Source: CAXMST01 sp035267205
GTDB lineage: Bacteria; Actinomycetota; Thermoleophilia; Solirubrobacterales; 70-9
DNA: 13,886 nt
NCBI GenBank assembly: GCA_035267205.1
Contig: DATFLZ010000134.1
Location: 1-13,886 of the forward strand
Reading direction: 5' to 3'
Shown here: positions 1 to 6,498 of the stretch, in pieces
Layout of the letters: every line of letters starts with the position of its first letter
Position numbering within the stretch: position 1 is the stretch's first letter
Notes under the pieces: model-generated
What the model was told of the DNA's origin: nothing
Databases searched by the model: none
Seen by the model: only the letters and a program-made list of their open reading frames with translations
Translations under genes and position numbers: made by a program

Positions 1-89
1 GCTTCACCCTGTTCGTAGGCGCCCTCCCCCTCGAGGGCGGCTCCGGCACCCCGGCCCGGGTGCTCGCGATGCTGGACGAGGCGGGTTAG
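1..89 (+). CDS. C-terminal end of a cyclase family (kynurenine formamidase-like) protein, partial
   Basis: Only the last 28 codons are present; the first complete codon begins at base 3 and the TAG stop is at 87-89. The translated tail (FTLFVGALPLEGGSGTPARV, then a short helix ending EAG) resembles the C-terminus of the cyclase/kynurenine formamidase family, where a short 'LPL' strand followed by a Gly-rich 'GTGSPARV' segment closes the metal-dependent hydrolase fold. Family members hydrolyse N-formylkynurenine or related amides and esters, but the metal-binding residues lie outside the window, so the substrate cannot be judged. The stop overlaps the stop of the convergent protease gene by four bases. 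The assignment rests on one short motif and the gene is truncated by the window edge. Confidence 0.6.
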   Translation, partial: FTLFVGALPLEGGSGTPARVLAMLDEAG

Positions 90-1378
90 CGCCAGCCCCG
101 CCGGCACTTCCAGCGGCCGATCGTCCTGACCTTGAGGGCGCCGTTCGCGCGCTGGGTGATCTTGACCTTGCGCACGCAGGTGAACTTCCGGCCCTTGCGG
201 CGGTCGTAGTTGCGGGCCTTGCAGCGGTAGCCGGCGCCACGGGCCTTGCAGTTGCCCGCCGAGTAGCGGCGGCAGTCGCGGAATCTGCGGCACTGCCTCT
301 TCGAGTACTTGAGGGCCTTCCGCTTGGCGTTGGCGGCCGTCGGCCCGGAGGGCGCGGGCGTGGGCGGGCCCGGCGGCGGGCTCGCGCCCGAGCCGACGAC
401 GTCGATCCCCGTGAGGGCCAGGATCCCGTTGCGGACCGAGGCACGGATCGGGTTGGCGGCGAGGCGACCGTAGACGGCCGCCGCCTGCCCGCAGGGATCG
501 GGGCCGAAGCTGGTGTCGCCGACGAGGCGGTACCCGCCGCCCGCCATCGGGACGACCAGCGGGCCGCCGCTGTCGCCGTCGCAGGTGTCGCCACGGGGCG
601 GCCCCGCGCAGACCATGACGTCGGGGTGCAGGCTCTGGCCCTGCTCCTGCCGGCAGTCGTTGTCGGAGACCATCCGCACCTGTGCGACGTGCAGGGCGTC
701 GGGGTACCCGCCGCCCGTCGGCACCGTGGAACCCCAGCCGGTCACGTACGCGGTCCGCCCGGGGCCCCAGAGGCTGCCCTCGGCCGGGCCGGCGATCTTG
801 ATCGTCGGCGACGGCGACGGGGAGGCCAGCTCGAGCATCGCGACGTCCCAGCGAGTGCTCGCCGGCTCGTAGAGGTTGTTGCCACCGCTGTCGAAGAAGC
901 CGTAGACGTCGACGACGTCGACCTCCTGGCCCTCGTCGGAGCTGAGCCGCGTGCGGCCGCTGACCACGGCGACGCTCCCCGGCGGGTCGTATGAGTCCGT
1001 GTCCTCGTTGAAGAGGCAGTGCGCGGCGGTGACGACGAACGTCGGCGTGAGGAGCGAGCCCCCGCAGTACTGGCGGTCGTAGGCGCTGCCGCCGGTCGAC
1101 GGGTGGTAGGTGATCGCGACCTGCCAGGGCCACTGCTGGATCGTCGTGGGATTACCGTCGATGATCCCCTCTTCCGGCGAGGGGCCCGAGCGCGCCGCGC
1201 GCGTACGCGGCTGCGGTGAGCTGCCACCGCCGACCGGCTGCATGAAGACGCCGGGGGCGACCTCGAGCCGCTCGCTCGGACCTGTCCCGGCCGCGTGTCC
1301 GCCCGCCGGCAGCGCCAGTCCAAGGGCCGAGACCAGCACCCCGACCGCCGCCCGCGCGATCAACCTCCCCTTGCCCAT
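86..1378 (-). CDS. Secreted trypsin-like (S1 family) serine protease with basic Cys-rich C-terminal tail
   Basis: This 430-residue protein has an N-terminal signal peptide: Arg/Lys, a hydrophobic core at about 9-25, and a likely cleavage after HAA around residue 30. A propeptide of about 40 residues follows, then an S1 protease domain starting at IIDG (72-75, equivalent to IVGG). The catalytic triad is visible: His120 in TAAHC, Asp178 in WDVAMLEL and Ser270 in GDSGGP. Asp264 sits at the trypsin S1-pocket position, so cleavage after Arg/Lys is expected. Cysteine pairs 105/121 and 266/296 match conserved disulfides. After a Pro-rich linker (about 333-347) comes an unusual strongly basic tail of about 80 residues with six cysteines, of unknown role. 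The ATG is preceded by a GAGGAG Shine-Dalgarno (1391-1396), 12 bases away. The gene lies 69 bases downstream of the sigma factor gene on the same strand and may be co-transcribed with it. How the zymogen is activated is unknown; the bond before IIDG follows Gly rather than Arg. Confidence 0.93.
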   Translation of the reverse strand: MGKGRLIARAAVGVLVSALGLALPAGGHAAGTGPSERLEVAPGVFMQPVGGGSSPQPRTRAARSGPSPEEGIIDGNPTTIQQWPWQVAITYHPSTGGSAYDRQYCGGSLLTPTFVVTAAHCLFNEDTDSYDPPGSVAVVSGRTRLSSDEGQEVDVVDVYGFFDSGGNNLYEPASTRWDVAMLELASPSPSPTIKIAGPAEGSLWGPGRTAYVTGWGSTVPTGGGYPDALHVAQVRMVSDNDCRQEQGQSLHPDVMVCAGPPRGDTCDGDSGGPLVVPMAGGGYRLVGDTSFGPDPCGQAAAVYGRLAANPIRASVRNGILALTGIDVVGSGASPPPGPPTPAPSGPTAANAKRKALKYSKRQCRRFRDCRRYSAGNCKARGAGYRCKARNYDRRKGRKFTCVRKVKITQRANGALKVRTIGRWKCRRGWR

Positions 1379-1387
1379 TTGAAGCGG

Positions 1388-1416
1388 ATTCTCCTCGAGC
1401 GTGGACGCGATGTCAA
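1388..1416 (-). promoter_or_regulatory. Possible promoter of the serine protease gene
   Basis: On the minus strand a consensus -35 TTGACA (1411-1416) is followed after 17 bases by GAGAAT (1388-1393), which keeps the second A and the final T of a -10 box but not the initial T. Initiation would fall near 1381, just before the ATG, which conflicts with use of the GAGGAG Shine-Dalgarno inside the same stretch. The -35 match is good and the -10 is weak. Confidence 0.25.
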
Positions 1417-1447
1417 ACGGCGGCCGGTCGGCACCCGTCGCGCATGG

Positions 1448-2911
1448 CTAGGGACCGAACTCCCTCGCAACGTCGCCGCCGCCCGCGGCCCCGCCGGAGC
1501 TGGATGAGCTGCCGCCCGACCCTCCGCCGCCACCGCCCGAGGCAGCGGCAGGCAGGCCGAACTCCTGCTGTTCGGGAGCCGCGGCCGGAGCCGGGGACGA
1601 GAGCGGGGCCCCCTCTGCGGCGACCGGCTCGGCGGCCTCCTGCTCGACCTTCTTCCTGGAATCGCCCCCTGATCCCTCGCCGCCGCCCTTGCCGGTCCCC
1701 CGGCCGGGCTCGGCGATCTGGATCGCGTCGGGAGTCGGGGACGGGGTGAGCTCGCGGTCGACGCGGACGCGGCGGTCCGGGGGCCCGTCCGGTGCGGGCT
1801 CATCTCCTCCAGCCCCGGGGGCAGGAAGCACCCCGGTCGCCACGCAGGCGGTCGCGGCGACGGATGCTCCGAGACACGCGATCGCAGTCTTGCCGGCGAC
1901 CCCGATGCCGGCGAGCTTGGCAGCGAGCCCGGCGCCGGCCGCGCCGGCGCCGCGGGCGCCACCTGAGCTCGCCACGGCGGTGACCGTCGAGCCCGCTCCC
2001 TCCCCCGGCCCGCCGGCTCCGGCGACCGTGTGCTGGGCGCGATCCGCGAGCGCCGCGAGACGGTCGGAGAGCGAGAGGCGGTCCTCGGCGAGGGCCCCGG
2101 CCACGCCGGTCCAGGCGGCCCCGGCGCCGAGGTCGTTGAGACCCTCGGTGAGCCTGCCGACGAGCCCGGCGCAGTGGCGGCAGTGGCCCAGGTGCTCGGT
2201 CGCCTGCCGCTCGAGCTCGGGATCGGCGGTGCCGGCGACGTAGTCGCGGATGATGCTCTCCCGCGAGCGACACCACTCGCCGCTCTCGGCCTGCCCGAGC
2301 CGCTCGATCATCTGCTCGACGCCCCGCGTGATCTCCTTGCGGTACGCGCGCGGCGAGAGACCGTCGATGAGCGAGCAGACCTCCTTCGGCTGCAGGCCCC
2401 AGCCGTAGCGCAGCAACATCACCGCGCGGCGTCGTTTGGGGAGGCTCGCGAGCACGTCACGCGCGAGGGAGCCGCTCTCATTTCCGACCGCGCGCTCCTC
2501 CGGCGACGGCTGATGGGAGTCGCTGAGCACCTGGGCATGGGCATCCTCGAGCGCGCTCGTCGGCTTCCGACGCCTGCGGCGCATCTCCTTGCTGGCGTGG
2601 TTGGCGACCGCGGTCAGCAGATAGGAGCGCAGCTCCTCGTCGCTCATCTTCTCCGTGCGGCCGCCCAGGGCCGAGAGGGTCGCGGTCCAGGCGTTGGCGT
2701 AGATGTCCTCGATCTCCTCCGGGCCCAGGGCCGAGCCGAACGCGCGCGCGATCATCGCCCTCGCCGGCTTGCGGAGGTCCTCGAACAGCACCGCGCAGCG
2801 CTCGTCCCAGCTCGCCGCCGCGGGCGCCCGGCGGAAGCCGGACGGGCGCGCGCGGGCCCCGCCCGCTACGGGGACTCGCTCGGCTGCTGGCGGCGTCGTT
2901 TTCCGGCTCAC
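1448..2911 (-). CDS. ECF-like sigma factor fused to zinc-finger, membrane segment and low-complexity tail
   Basis: This 487-residue protein begins with a 35-residue disordered lead. Sigma region 2 follows at about 36-115 (including YLLTAVANHASKEMRRRRR) and region 4 at about 150-205, with LPKRRRAVMLLRYGWGLQPKEV as its helix-turn-helix; its core is LRYGWGL. It does not stop where an ECF sigma factor normally would (about 180-200 residues). An HxxxCxxC motif (His240, Cys244, Cys247, with Cys214 upstream) follows, typical of zinc-binding anti-sigma domains. Next come an Ala/Gly-rich linker, one likely transmembrane helix at about 329-362, and a 125-residue Pro/Gly/Ser-rich tail. The sigma and anti-sigma-like modules are therefore on one polypeptide, probably membrane-tethered with the tail outside the cell. 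The start is a GTG with a G-rich but poor Shine-Dalgarno. It may control itself and the protease 69 bases downstream, but no target promoter motif could be defined. An automated annotation may call it simply a sigma-70 family factor. Confidence 0.88.
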   Translation of the reverse strand: MSRKTTPPAAERVPVAGGARARPSGFRRAPAAASWDERCAVLFEDLRKPARAMIARAFGSALGPEEIEDIYANAWTATLSALGGRTEKMSDEELRSYLLTAVANHASKEMRRRRRKPTSALEDAHAQVLSDSHQPSPEERAVGNESGSLARDVLASLPKRRRAVMLLRYGWGLQPKEVCSLIDGLSPRAYRKEITRGVEQMIERLGQAESGEWCRSRESIIRDYVAGTADPELERQATEHLGHCRHCAGLVGRLTEGLNDLGAGAAWTGVAGALAEDRLSLSDRLAALADRAQHTVAGAGGPGEGAGSTVTAVASSGGARGAGAAGAGLAAKLAGIGVAGKTAIACLGASVAATACVATGVLPAPGAGGDEPAPDGPPDRRVRVDRELTPSPTPDAIQIAEPGRGTGKGGGEGSGGDSRKKVEQEAAEPVAAEGAPLSSPAPAAAPEQQEFGLPAAASGGGGGGSGGSSSSSGGAAGGGDVAREFGP

Positions 2912-3070
2912 CGTCCCCCCAACCCCGGCCGGCCCGAACGTGCCCCCCGTCCGGGTGTCAGGAGCGGATCTCGAGCACGAGCAAAAGCGATCGGGGGCAT
3001 CGCCGAGAAGCCTAAAGGCCGGCGATCGCGATGGGCGCCGGTTCCCCAGCCGGGAACGACCGGCAGGCGC

Positions 3071-3658
3071 TCAGCGGCGGCGGACGACCCTGCGCACCGC
3101 CGCCCCGGGCCGGCGGACGAGCCCGCGCGCGCGGGCCAGGCCGAGGTCGCGCTGGCTGAGCTCGACCGAGATCGCCAGCTCCGCGCTCGCGATACCCAGA
3201 TAGATGAAGGTGACCACGAACGAGCCGAACAGCCAGGCGGCGTCGCCCAGACTGCGATCGACGAGCGTCGCGGCGCCGAACGCCAGCCCGACGGCCGCGA
3301 TGTGCAGTCCGGCCGCGAAGATCGGGTGCGAGGAGTCGGGATGGATCGGCGGGGCGATGATCGCCTCGTCCGCGCCGCGCGCCCGAGGCGAGAGCGCCGA
3401 GAGCAGTCCGAAGGCCGCGATCGCGCCGGCGACGAATGCGAACGCCTCCCAGCCGCTCGGCAGTCCGCGCAGGCTGATCAGGTAGGCGCCGGAGGACCAG
3501 ATCGTGACCGTGTAGCCGTAGGGAACGACCGCCGAGCGCAGGGTCTTGTCGAGGATCTGGCCGTAGCGCCGCCGCGCGCCGCGTAGCACGCTGACGTCGA
3601 TCGGCGTCGGCGTCGGCGCCGATTCGACCTCCTGCCTCCCGGGGCCGGATTCGTGCAT
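3071..3658 (-). CDS. Four-helix integral membrane protein of unknown function
   Basis: I do not recognise the family of this 195-residue protein. A polar N-terminus (1-40, containing the basic stretch RGARRRYGQ) precedes four hydrophobic segments at about 43-63, 70-90, 113-133 and 140-160. The loop between helices 2 and 3 carries a conserved-looking DEAIIAPPIHPDSSHP segment rich in Pro, His and acidic residues. The C-terminus (about 170-195) is strongly Arg-rich and probably cytoplasmic. The ATG at 3656-3658 is preceded on the minus strand by TAGACT six bases away and no Shine-Dalgarno, suggesting a leaderless message. It is divergent from the metallo-hydrolase gene. Downstream, a 6-bp hairpin (3041-3046 with 3052-3057) without a T tract could be a weak terminator before the sigma factor gene. 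Function is open; no enzyme or transporter signature is visible. Confidence 0.75.
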   Translation of the reverse strand: MHESGPGRQEVESAPTPTPIDVSVLRGARRRYGQILDKTLRSAVVPYGYTVTIWSSGAYLISLRGLPSGWEAFAFVAGAIAAFGLLSALSPRARGADEAIIAPPIHPDSSHPIFAAGLHIAAVGLAFGAATLVDRSLGDAAWLFGSFVVTFIYLGIASAELAISVELSQRDLGLARARGLVRRPGAAVRRVVRRR

Positions 3659-3664
3659 GCAGGC

Positions 3665-3670
3665 AGTCTA
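3665..3670 (-). promoter_or_regulatory. -10 box (TAGACT) of the membrane protein gene, leaderless
   Basis: Minus-strand TAGACT ends six bases before the ATG at 3658, so transcription should start at or next to the start codon. There is no Shine-Dalgarno between them. No clear -35 is visible. Confidence 0.5.
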
Positions 3671-3691
3671 TTCCTGGAGGGTCGACCCGAC

Positions 3692-3697
3692 TAGGAT
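3692..3697 (+). promoter_or_regulatory. -10 box (TAGGAT) of the metallo-hydrolase gene, leaderless
   Basis: TAGGAT lies exactly seven bases before the ATG at 3705. No Shine-Dalgarno is present. The placement argues for the start at 3705 rather than the in-frame ATG at 3657, which would put this promoter inside the coding region. No convincing -35 is visible. Confidence 0.55.
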
Positions 3698-3704
3698 TCC
3701 GCGC

Positions 3705-4535
3705 ATGGCCAAGGTCCACCATCTCAACTGCGCGACCATGTGCCCCTACAGCGCCAGGCTCCTGGCGGGTGAGGGCGGCTGGCGGGAGCCGGCGAAGCTG
3801 ATCTGCCACGTGCTCGCGATCGAGTCGAACGACGGGATCGTGCTTGTCGACACCGGCCTCGGGACCGCGGACTGCTCGAATCCGGCGCGCACCGGCGGGC
3901 TATTCCGCGTGAGCACGCGGCCCCGCTTCGCCGTTGAGGAGACGGCCATCGAGCGCCTCCGCGGGCTCGGCTTCGCGCCCGCCGACGTCCGCCACATCGT
4001 GCTGACCCATCTCGACGTCGACCACGCCGGTGGGCTCGGCGACTTTCCCGACGCGCAGGTCCACGTCTTCCGCACCGAGATGCAGGCCGCGCTGAATCCC
4101 GGGGTCAGGGAGAAGCTCCGCTACGTCTCCGAACAATGGGCCCACGGACCCGCCTGGGTTCCGTACGAGACGGCGGGCGACAGCTGGTTCGGATTCGAGT
4201 CGGTGAGGGCGATCGAGGGTCTCGACGTCGAGGTCGCGATCGTGCCGATCGCCGGCCACACGCGCGGGCACTCCGCGGTCGCCGTCCGCTCGGGGGACGG
4301 CTGGCTCCTGCACTGCGGCGACGGCTACTTCCACCGCGCCGAGATGGAGCAGCCCCCGGAGCCGCCCCCCGGGATCAAGCTCTTTCAGTCCGTCGTCGAT
4401 CTGGACCGCAAGCAGCGGCTGGCCAACCAGGACCGCCTCCGCCGGCTCAACTCCGAGCACGGCTCCGAGATCGAGATCTTCTGCGCTCACGACCCGCTCG
4501 AGCTCGAGCGGCTCCAGGCTCCCGCCGGGAGCTAG
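3705..4535 (+). CDS. Metallo-beta-lactamase-fold hydrolase (N-acyl homoserine lactonase-like)
   Basis: This is a 276-residue cytoplasmic protein from the ATG at 3705. Metallo-beta-lactamase motifs are in order: a DTGLG strand-loop (49-53), THLDVDHAGG (101-110) giving His102, Asp104, Asp106 and His107, GHTRGH with His185 and His189, Asp206 in HCGDGYF, and His262 in FCAHDP. The second position of the HxHxDH metal motif is Asp, a variant seen in several lactonase-like members of this superfamily. Length and layout fit the AHL lactonase/quorum-quenching group, but no luxI or luxR gene is nearby, so a different lactone, ester or other substrate is equally possible. It is divergent from the membrane protein gene. 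Its last 89 bases are also read on the opposite strand as the tail of the MFS transporter. Family assignment is firm and substrate is not. Confidence 0.9.
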   Translation: MAKVHHLNCATMCPYSARLLAGEGGWREPAKLICHVLAIESNDGIVLVDTGLGTADCSNPARTGGLFRVSTRPRFAVEETAIERLRGLGFAPADVRHIVLTHLDVDHAGGLGDFPDAQVHVFRTEMQAALNPGVREKLRYVSEQWAHGPAWVPYETAGDSWFGFESVRAIEGLDVEVAIVPIAGHTRGHSAVAVRSGDGWLLHCGDGYFHRAEMEQPPEPPPGIKLFQSVVDLDRKQRLANQDRLRRLNSEHGSEIEIFCAHDPLELERLQAPAGS

Positions 4536-5835
4536 AGCGCTCGAGCGGACCGTGGCATTCCGGTGTCGCGGTGCAGTCGCGCGGGCCTTCAGCGGCAGCG
4601 CCGGGGGCTGAGCCCGCCGGCCGCTCTCCGGATCCGGGCGCCGGCTGGAGCGCGCGGTGCGCGGCGATCGCGACGCCGATCCCCGCGAGGGCGCCGAGCG
4701 CCAGCGCGGCCCGAGGGCTCGCGGCCTCGCTCAGCCAGCCGCTGATCGGGCCGCCGATCGGGGTCGAGCCGAGGAACACGACGGAGTAGATCGCCATCAC
4801 CCGGCCGCGCATCTCCGGCGCCGCCGCGAGCTGCAGGCCGGAGTTGATCGCCGCAGCGAACACCACCGCCGCCGCGCCAAGGAGCGCCAGGGCGGCCATC
4901 TCTAGCTCCAGCGTGGGCGCGATCGCCGCGGCGAGACCCGCCGCCGCGAAGCCGGCCGCGCCGGCCGCCACCACGGGCGGCCCGAGCTCGCCACGGGCAG
5001 CAGCAAACAGCGAGCCCGCGATCGCGCCGGCGCCCATCGCGACCATGAGCAGCGAGTAGGCGCCCACGTCCCCGCCGAAGCTGAAGTGGGCGAGCAGTGG
5101 CAGGATCACCTGGAAGTTGAAGCCGAGCGTGCCGAGCGCCGCCATCAGCAGCAGCGGCACGCGGAGCCGTGGCGTGCGCGCGACGTAGCGCAGAGCACCG
5201 CCGATGCCATAGCTGTCCTGGCGCGCCGGCCGCGGCGCGAGCTCCGCCGTCCGCATCGCCGCCAGCGCCCCGATCATCACGCCGAAGGTCAACGCGTTGA
5301 GGGCAAAGCAGAGCGTCACCCCCCAGAGCGCGATCACGACGCCGGCAACCGCGGGCCCCGCGATCCGGGCCGAGTGCACGAGGGCCCCGTTGAGGGCGAC
5401 CGCGTTGACCACCCGCTCGGGGCCGACGAGCTCGATCACGAACGCCTGCCGGGTCGGGTTGTCGACCGCCAGGACCAGGCCGCGTGCGGCAATCAGTGCG
5501 TAGACGATCCAGAGCTCGACGGATCCGGTCAGGGCCAGGGCGAACAGCGCGAGCGCCGGCGCGGCCATCGCCACCTGTGTGACGATCAACAGCCGCCGCT
5601 TGTCGAAGCGGTCCGCGAGGGCGCCACCCCAGACCCCGAAGAGGAGGATGCCGGTGAACTGCAGCGCCGTCGCGATCCCGACGTCGAGGCCGCTGCCCGT
5701 GAGCTCGAGGATCAGCCACAGCTCCGCGACGATCTGCATCCAGTTGCCGGCGAGCGACGCGAGCTGCCCGCCGAAGTAGAGGCGGTAGTTGTGCAGGGAG
5801 AGGGCCGCGAAGGAGCGCCTGGCCAGCGCGCTCAC
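4447..5835 (-). CDS. MFS transporter, EntS-like (MFS_3) efflux permease
   Basis: This 462-residue inner-membrane protein has about ten to twelve hydrophobic helices between residues 12 and 393. The first-half MFS motif A is clear as GALADRFDKRR (71-81), and the FALNALTF segment near 177-184 is typical of the enterobactin-exporter (EntS-like) group. It probably exports a small hydrophobic compound or siderophore using the proton gradient. The GTG start overlaps the TGA of the upstream marR-type gene (GTGA), so translation is probably coupled. The last 65-70 residues are not membrane-like: they are Pro/Gly/Ser/Arg-rich and end in an RS dipeptide run. The final 29 or so are read antisense across the 3' end of the metallo-hydrolase gene. 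This tail may be a neutral read-through extension. Transport substrate is unknown. Confidence 0.9.
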   Translation of the reverse strand: MSALARRSFAALSLHNYRLYFGGQLASLAGNWMQIVAELWLILELTGSGLDVGIATALQFTGILLFGVWGGALADRFDKRRLLIVTQVAMAAPALALFALALTGSVELWIVYALIAARGLVLAVDNPTRQAFVIELVGPERVVNAVALNGALVHSARIAGPAVAGVVIALWGVTLCFALNALTFGVMIGALAAMRTAELAPRPARQDSYGIGGALRYVARTPRLRVPLLLMAALGTLGFNFQVILPLLAHFSFGGDVGAYSLLMVAMGAGAIAGSLFAAARGELGPPVVAAGAAGFAAAGLAAAIAPTLELEMAALALLGAAAVVFAAAINSGLQLAAAPEMRGRVMAIYSVVFLGSTPIGGPISGWLSEAASPRAALALGALAGIGVAIAAHRALQPAPGSGERPAGSAPGAAAEGPRDCTATPECHGPLERSSSRREPGAARARAGRERRRSRSRSRARS

Positions 5836-6287
5836 GCGCGCTCCCGCTCGAGCATGCGCTCGAGGATCTCGGAGGCGCGCCGCAGGGTGGCCAGGTCGCG
5901 CTCGCCCAGCTCCCCGAGCCCGCGGGCGAGGTAGGCGGTCTTGCGGCCGCGCAGCCGCTCGAGCGTCGCGCGGCCCTCCGCGGTGGCGCTGATCAGCGCA
6001 CAGCGCCCATCGCTGGGATCCGTGCTGCGCTCGGCGAGCCCCTCGTCCTGAAGCCGCGAGATCACCCGGGCGGCGGTCGGCCGCTTGATCCCCTCGATCT
6101 CGGCGAGAGCGCTCGGCGTGAGCGGCCCGAGCCGCTCGACCGTGGCCAGCGCGGCGAGCGTCGAGGGGCCGAGCTCGGAGCCCGCCGACTGGCGCAGGCG
6201 ACGGGCGGTGCGGGTGATCGCGAGCCGCAGGCGCTGGGCCTGCTCGGTGATCTCGGTCGCTTCGGTCACTGCGGTGGTGGCGGTCAT
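5832..6287 (-). CDS. MarR family transcriptional regulator
   Basis: This 151-residue winged-helix repressor has an N-terminal helix pair (about 12-40), then the winged helix-turn-helix. The recognition helix is around 66-82 (GIKRPTAARVISRLQDEGL), the wing is DPSDGRCALISAT near 90-102, and a C-terminal dimerisation helix follows. The ATG at 6285-6287 is chosen over the GTG six bases upstream because the AGGAG Shine-Dalgarno (6293-6297) overlaps that GTG and stands five bases from the ATG. It overlaps the MFS exporter gene by four bases. The promoter and a palindromic operator lie just upstream, so the expected behaviour is repression of its own operon, relieved by a ligand that the transporter may export. 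The ligand cannot be read from the sequence. Confidence 0.92.
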   Translation of the reverse strand: MTATTAVTEATEITEQAQRLRLAITRTARRLRQSAGSELGPSTLAALATVERLGPLTPSALAEIEGIKRPTAARVISRLQDEGLAERSTDPSDGRCALISATAEGRATLERLRGRKTAYLARGLGELGERDLATLRRASEILERMLERERA

Positions 6288-6333
6288 CCGCACTCCTCTT
6301 TCTGCTGAGCCCTGCCAGGGTCGTTAGCGTTGC

Positions 6334-6352
6334 TAGTTATCTTAGCTAACTA
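6334..6352. promoter_or_regulatory. Probable MarR operator (inverted repeat TAGTTA-N7-TAACTA)
   Basis: A perfect 6+6 inverted repeat (6334-6339 and 6347-6352) surrounds a 7-base spacer and contains the nested 8-bp palindrome TTAGCTAA (6342-6349). A further GTTAGC half-site lies at 6323-6328. The size fits a MarR dimer site and it is AT-rich in very GC-rich surroundings. It covers the -10 box of the marR-MFS promoter, so binding would block RNA polymerase. Confidence 0.75.
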
Positions 6353-6367
6353 TCTCCCCTGCGTCAA
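6339..6367 (-). promoter_or_regulatory. Promoter of the marR-MFS operon
   Basis: Minus-strand TTGACG (6362-6367) is separated by exactly 17 bases from TAAGAT (6339-6344), a good sigma-70-type promoter. Initiation is expected near 6332, giving a leader of about 45 nucleotides that carries the AGGAG Shine-Dalgarno of the regulator. The -10 is inside the putative operator. Confidence 0.75.
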
Positions 6368-6442
6368 GCCGCAGCGCCCCCGCCGGCCCCAGCCGGCCGC
6401 CGGCCCCCTCGGCCCCGCCGGCCGCGCCGCACTCGCCCAAAA

Positions 6443-6476
6443 CCGGATAGCCCCCCGGATCCGGTGGGCTATCCGG
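6443..6476 (-). terminator. Intrinsic terminator after the three-repeat secreted protein gene
   Basis: An 11-bp perfect stem (6443-6453 with 6466-6476) encloses a 12-base loop that contains the palindrome CCGGATCCGG. Read on the minus strand it is followed by TTTT (6439-6442). It sits 22 bases beyond the stop of the 6499-7362 gene and before the marR promoter, so it would insulate the two units. Confidence 0.65.
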
Positions 6477-6498
6477 ATCTCACCGTCCTGATGGGGCC

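Noticed and set aside
2030..3586. Long open frame on the plus strand opposite the sigma factor and membrane protein genes
   Set aside because: The translation is Arg/Ala/Gly-rich without domains, and spans two well-supported genes on the other strand. High GC removes stop codons from antisense frames.
3657..3704. Earlier in-frame ATG for the metallo-hydrolase
   Set aside because: It would include the TAGGAT promoter box, add 16 residues foreign to the family, and overlap the divergent gene's start codon.
3705..4535. Quorum-quenching function for the metallo-hydrolase as part of a signalling system
   Set aside because: The fold and motifs fit, but no autoinducer synthase or LuxR-type gene is present; the substrate cannot be inferred from sequence alone.
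6288..6293. GTG start for the MarR regulator six bases upstream of the chosen ATG
   Set aside because: The AGGAG Shine-Dalgarno overlaps this GTG and is correctly spaced only for the ATG at 6287.
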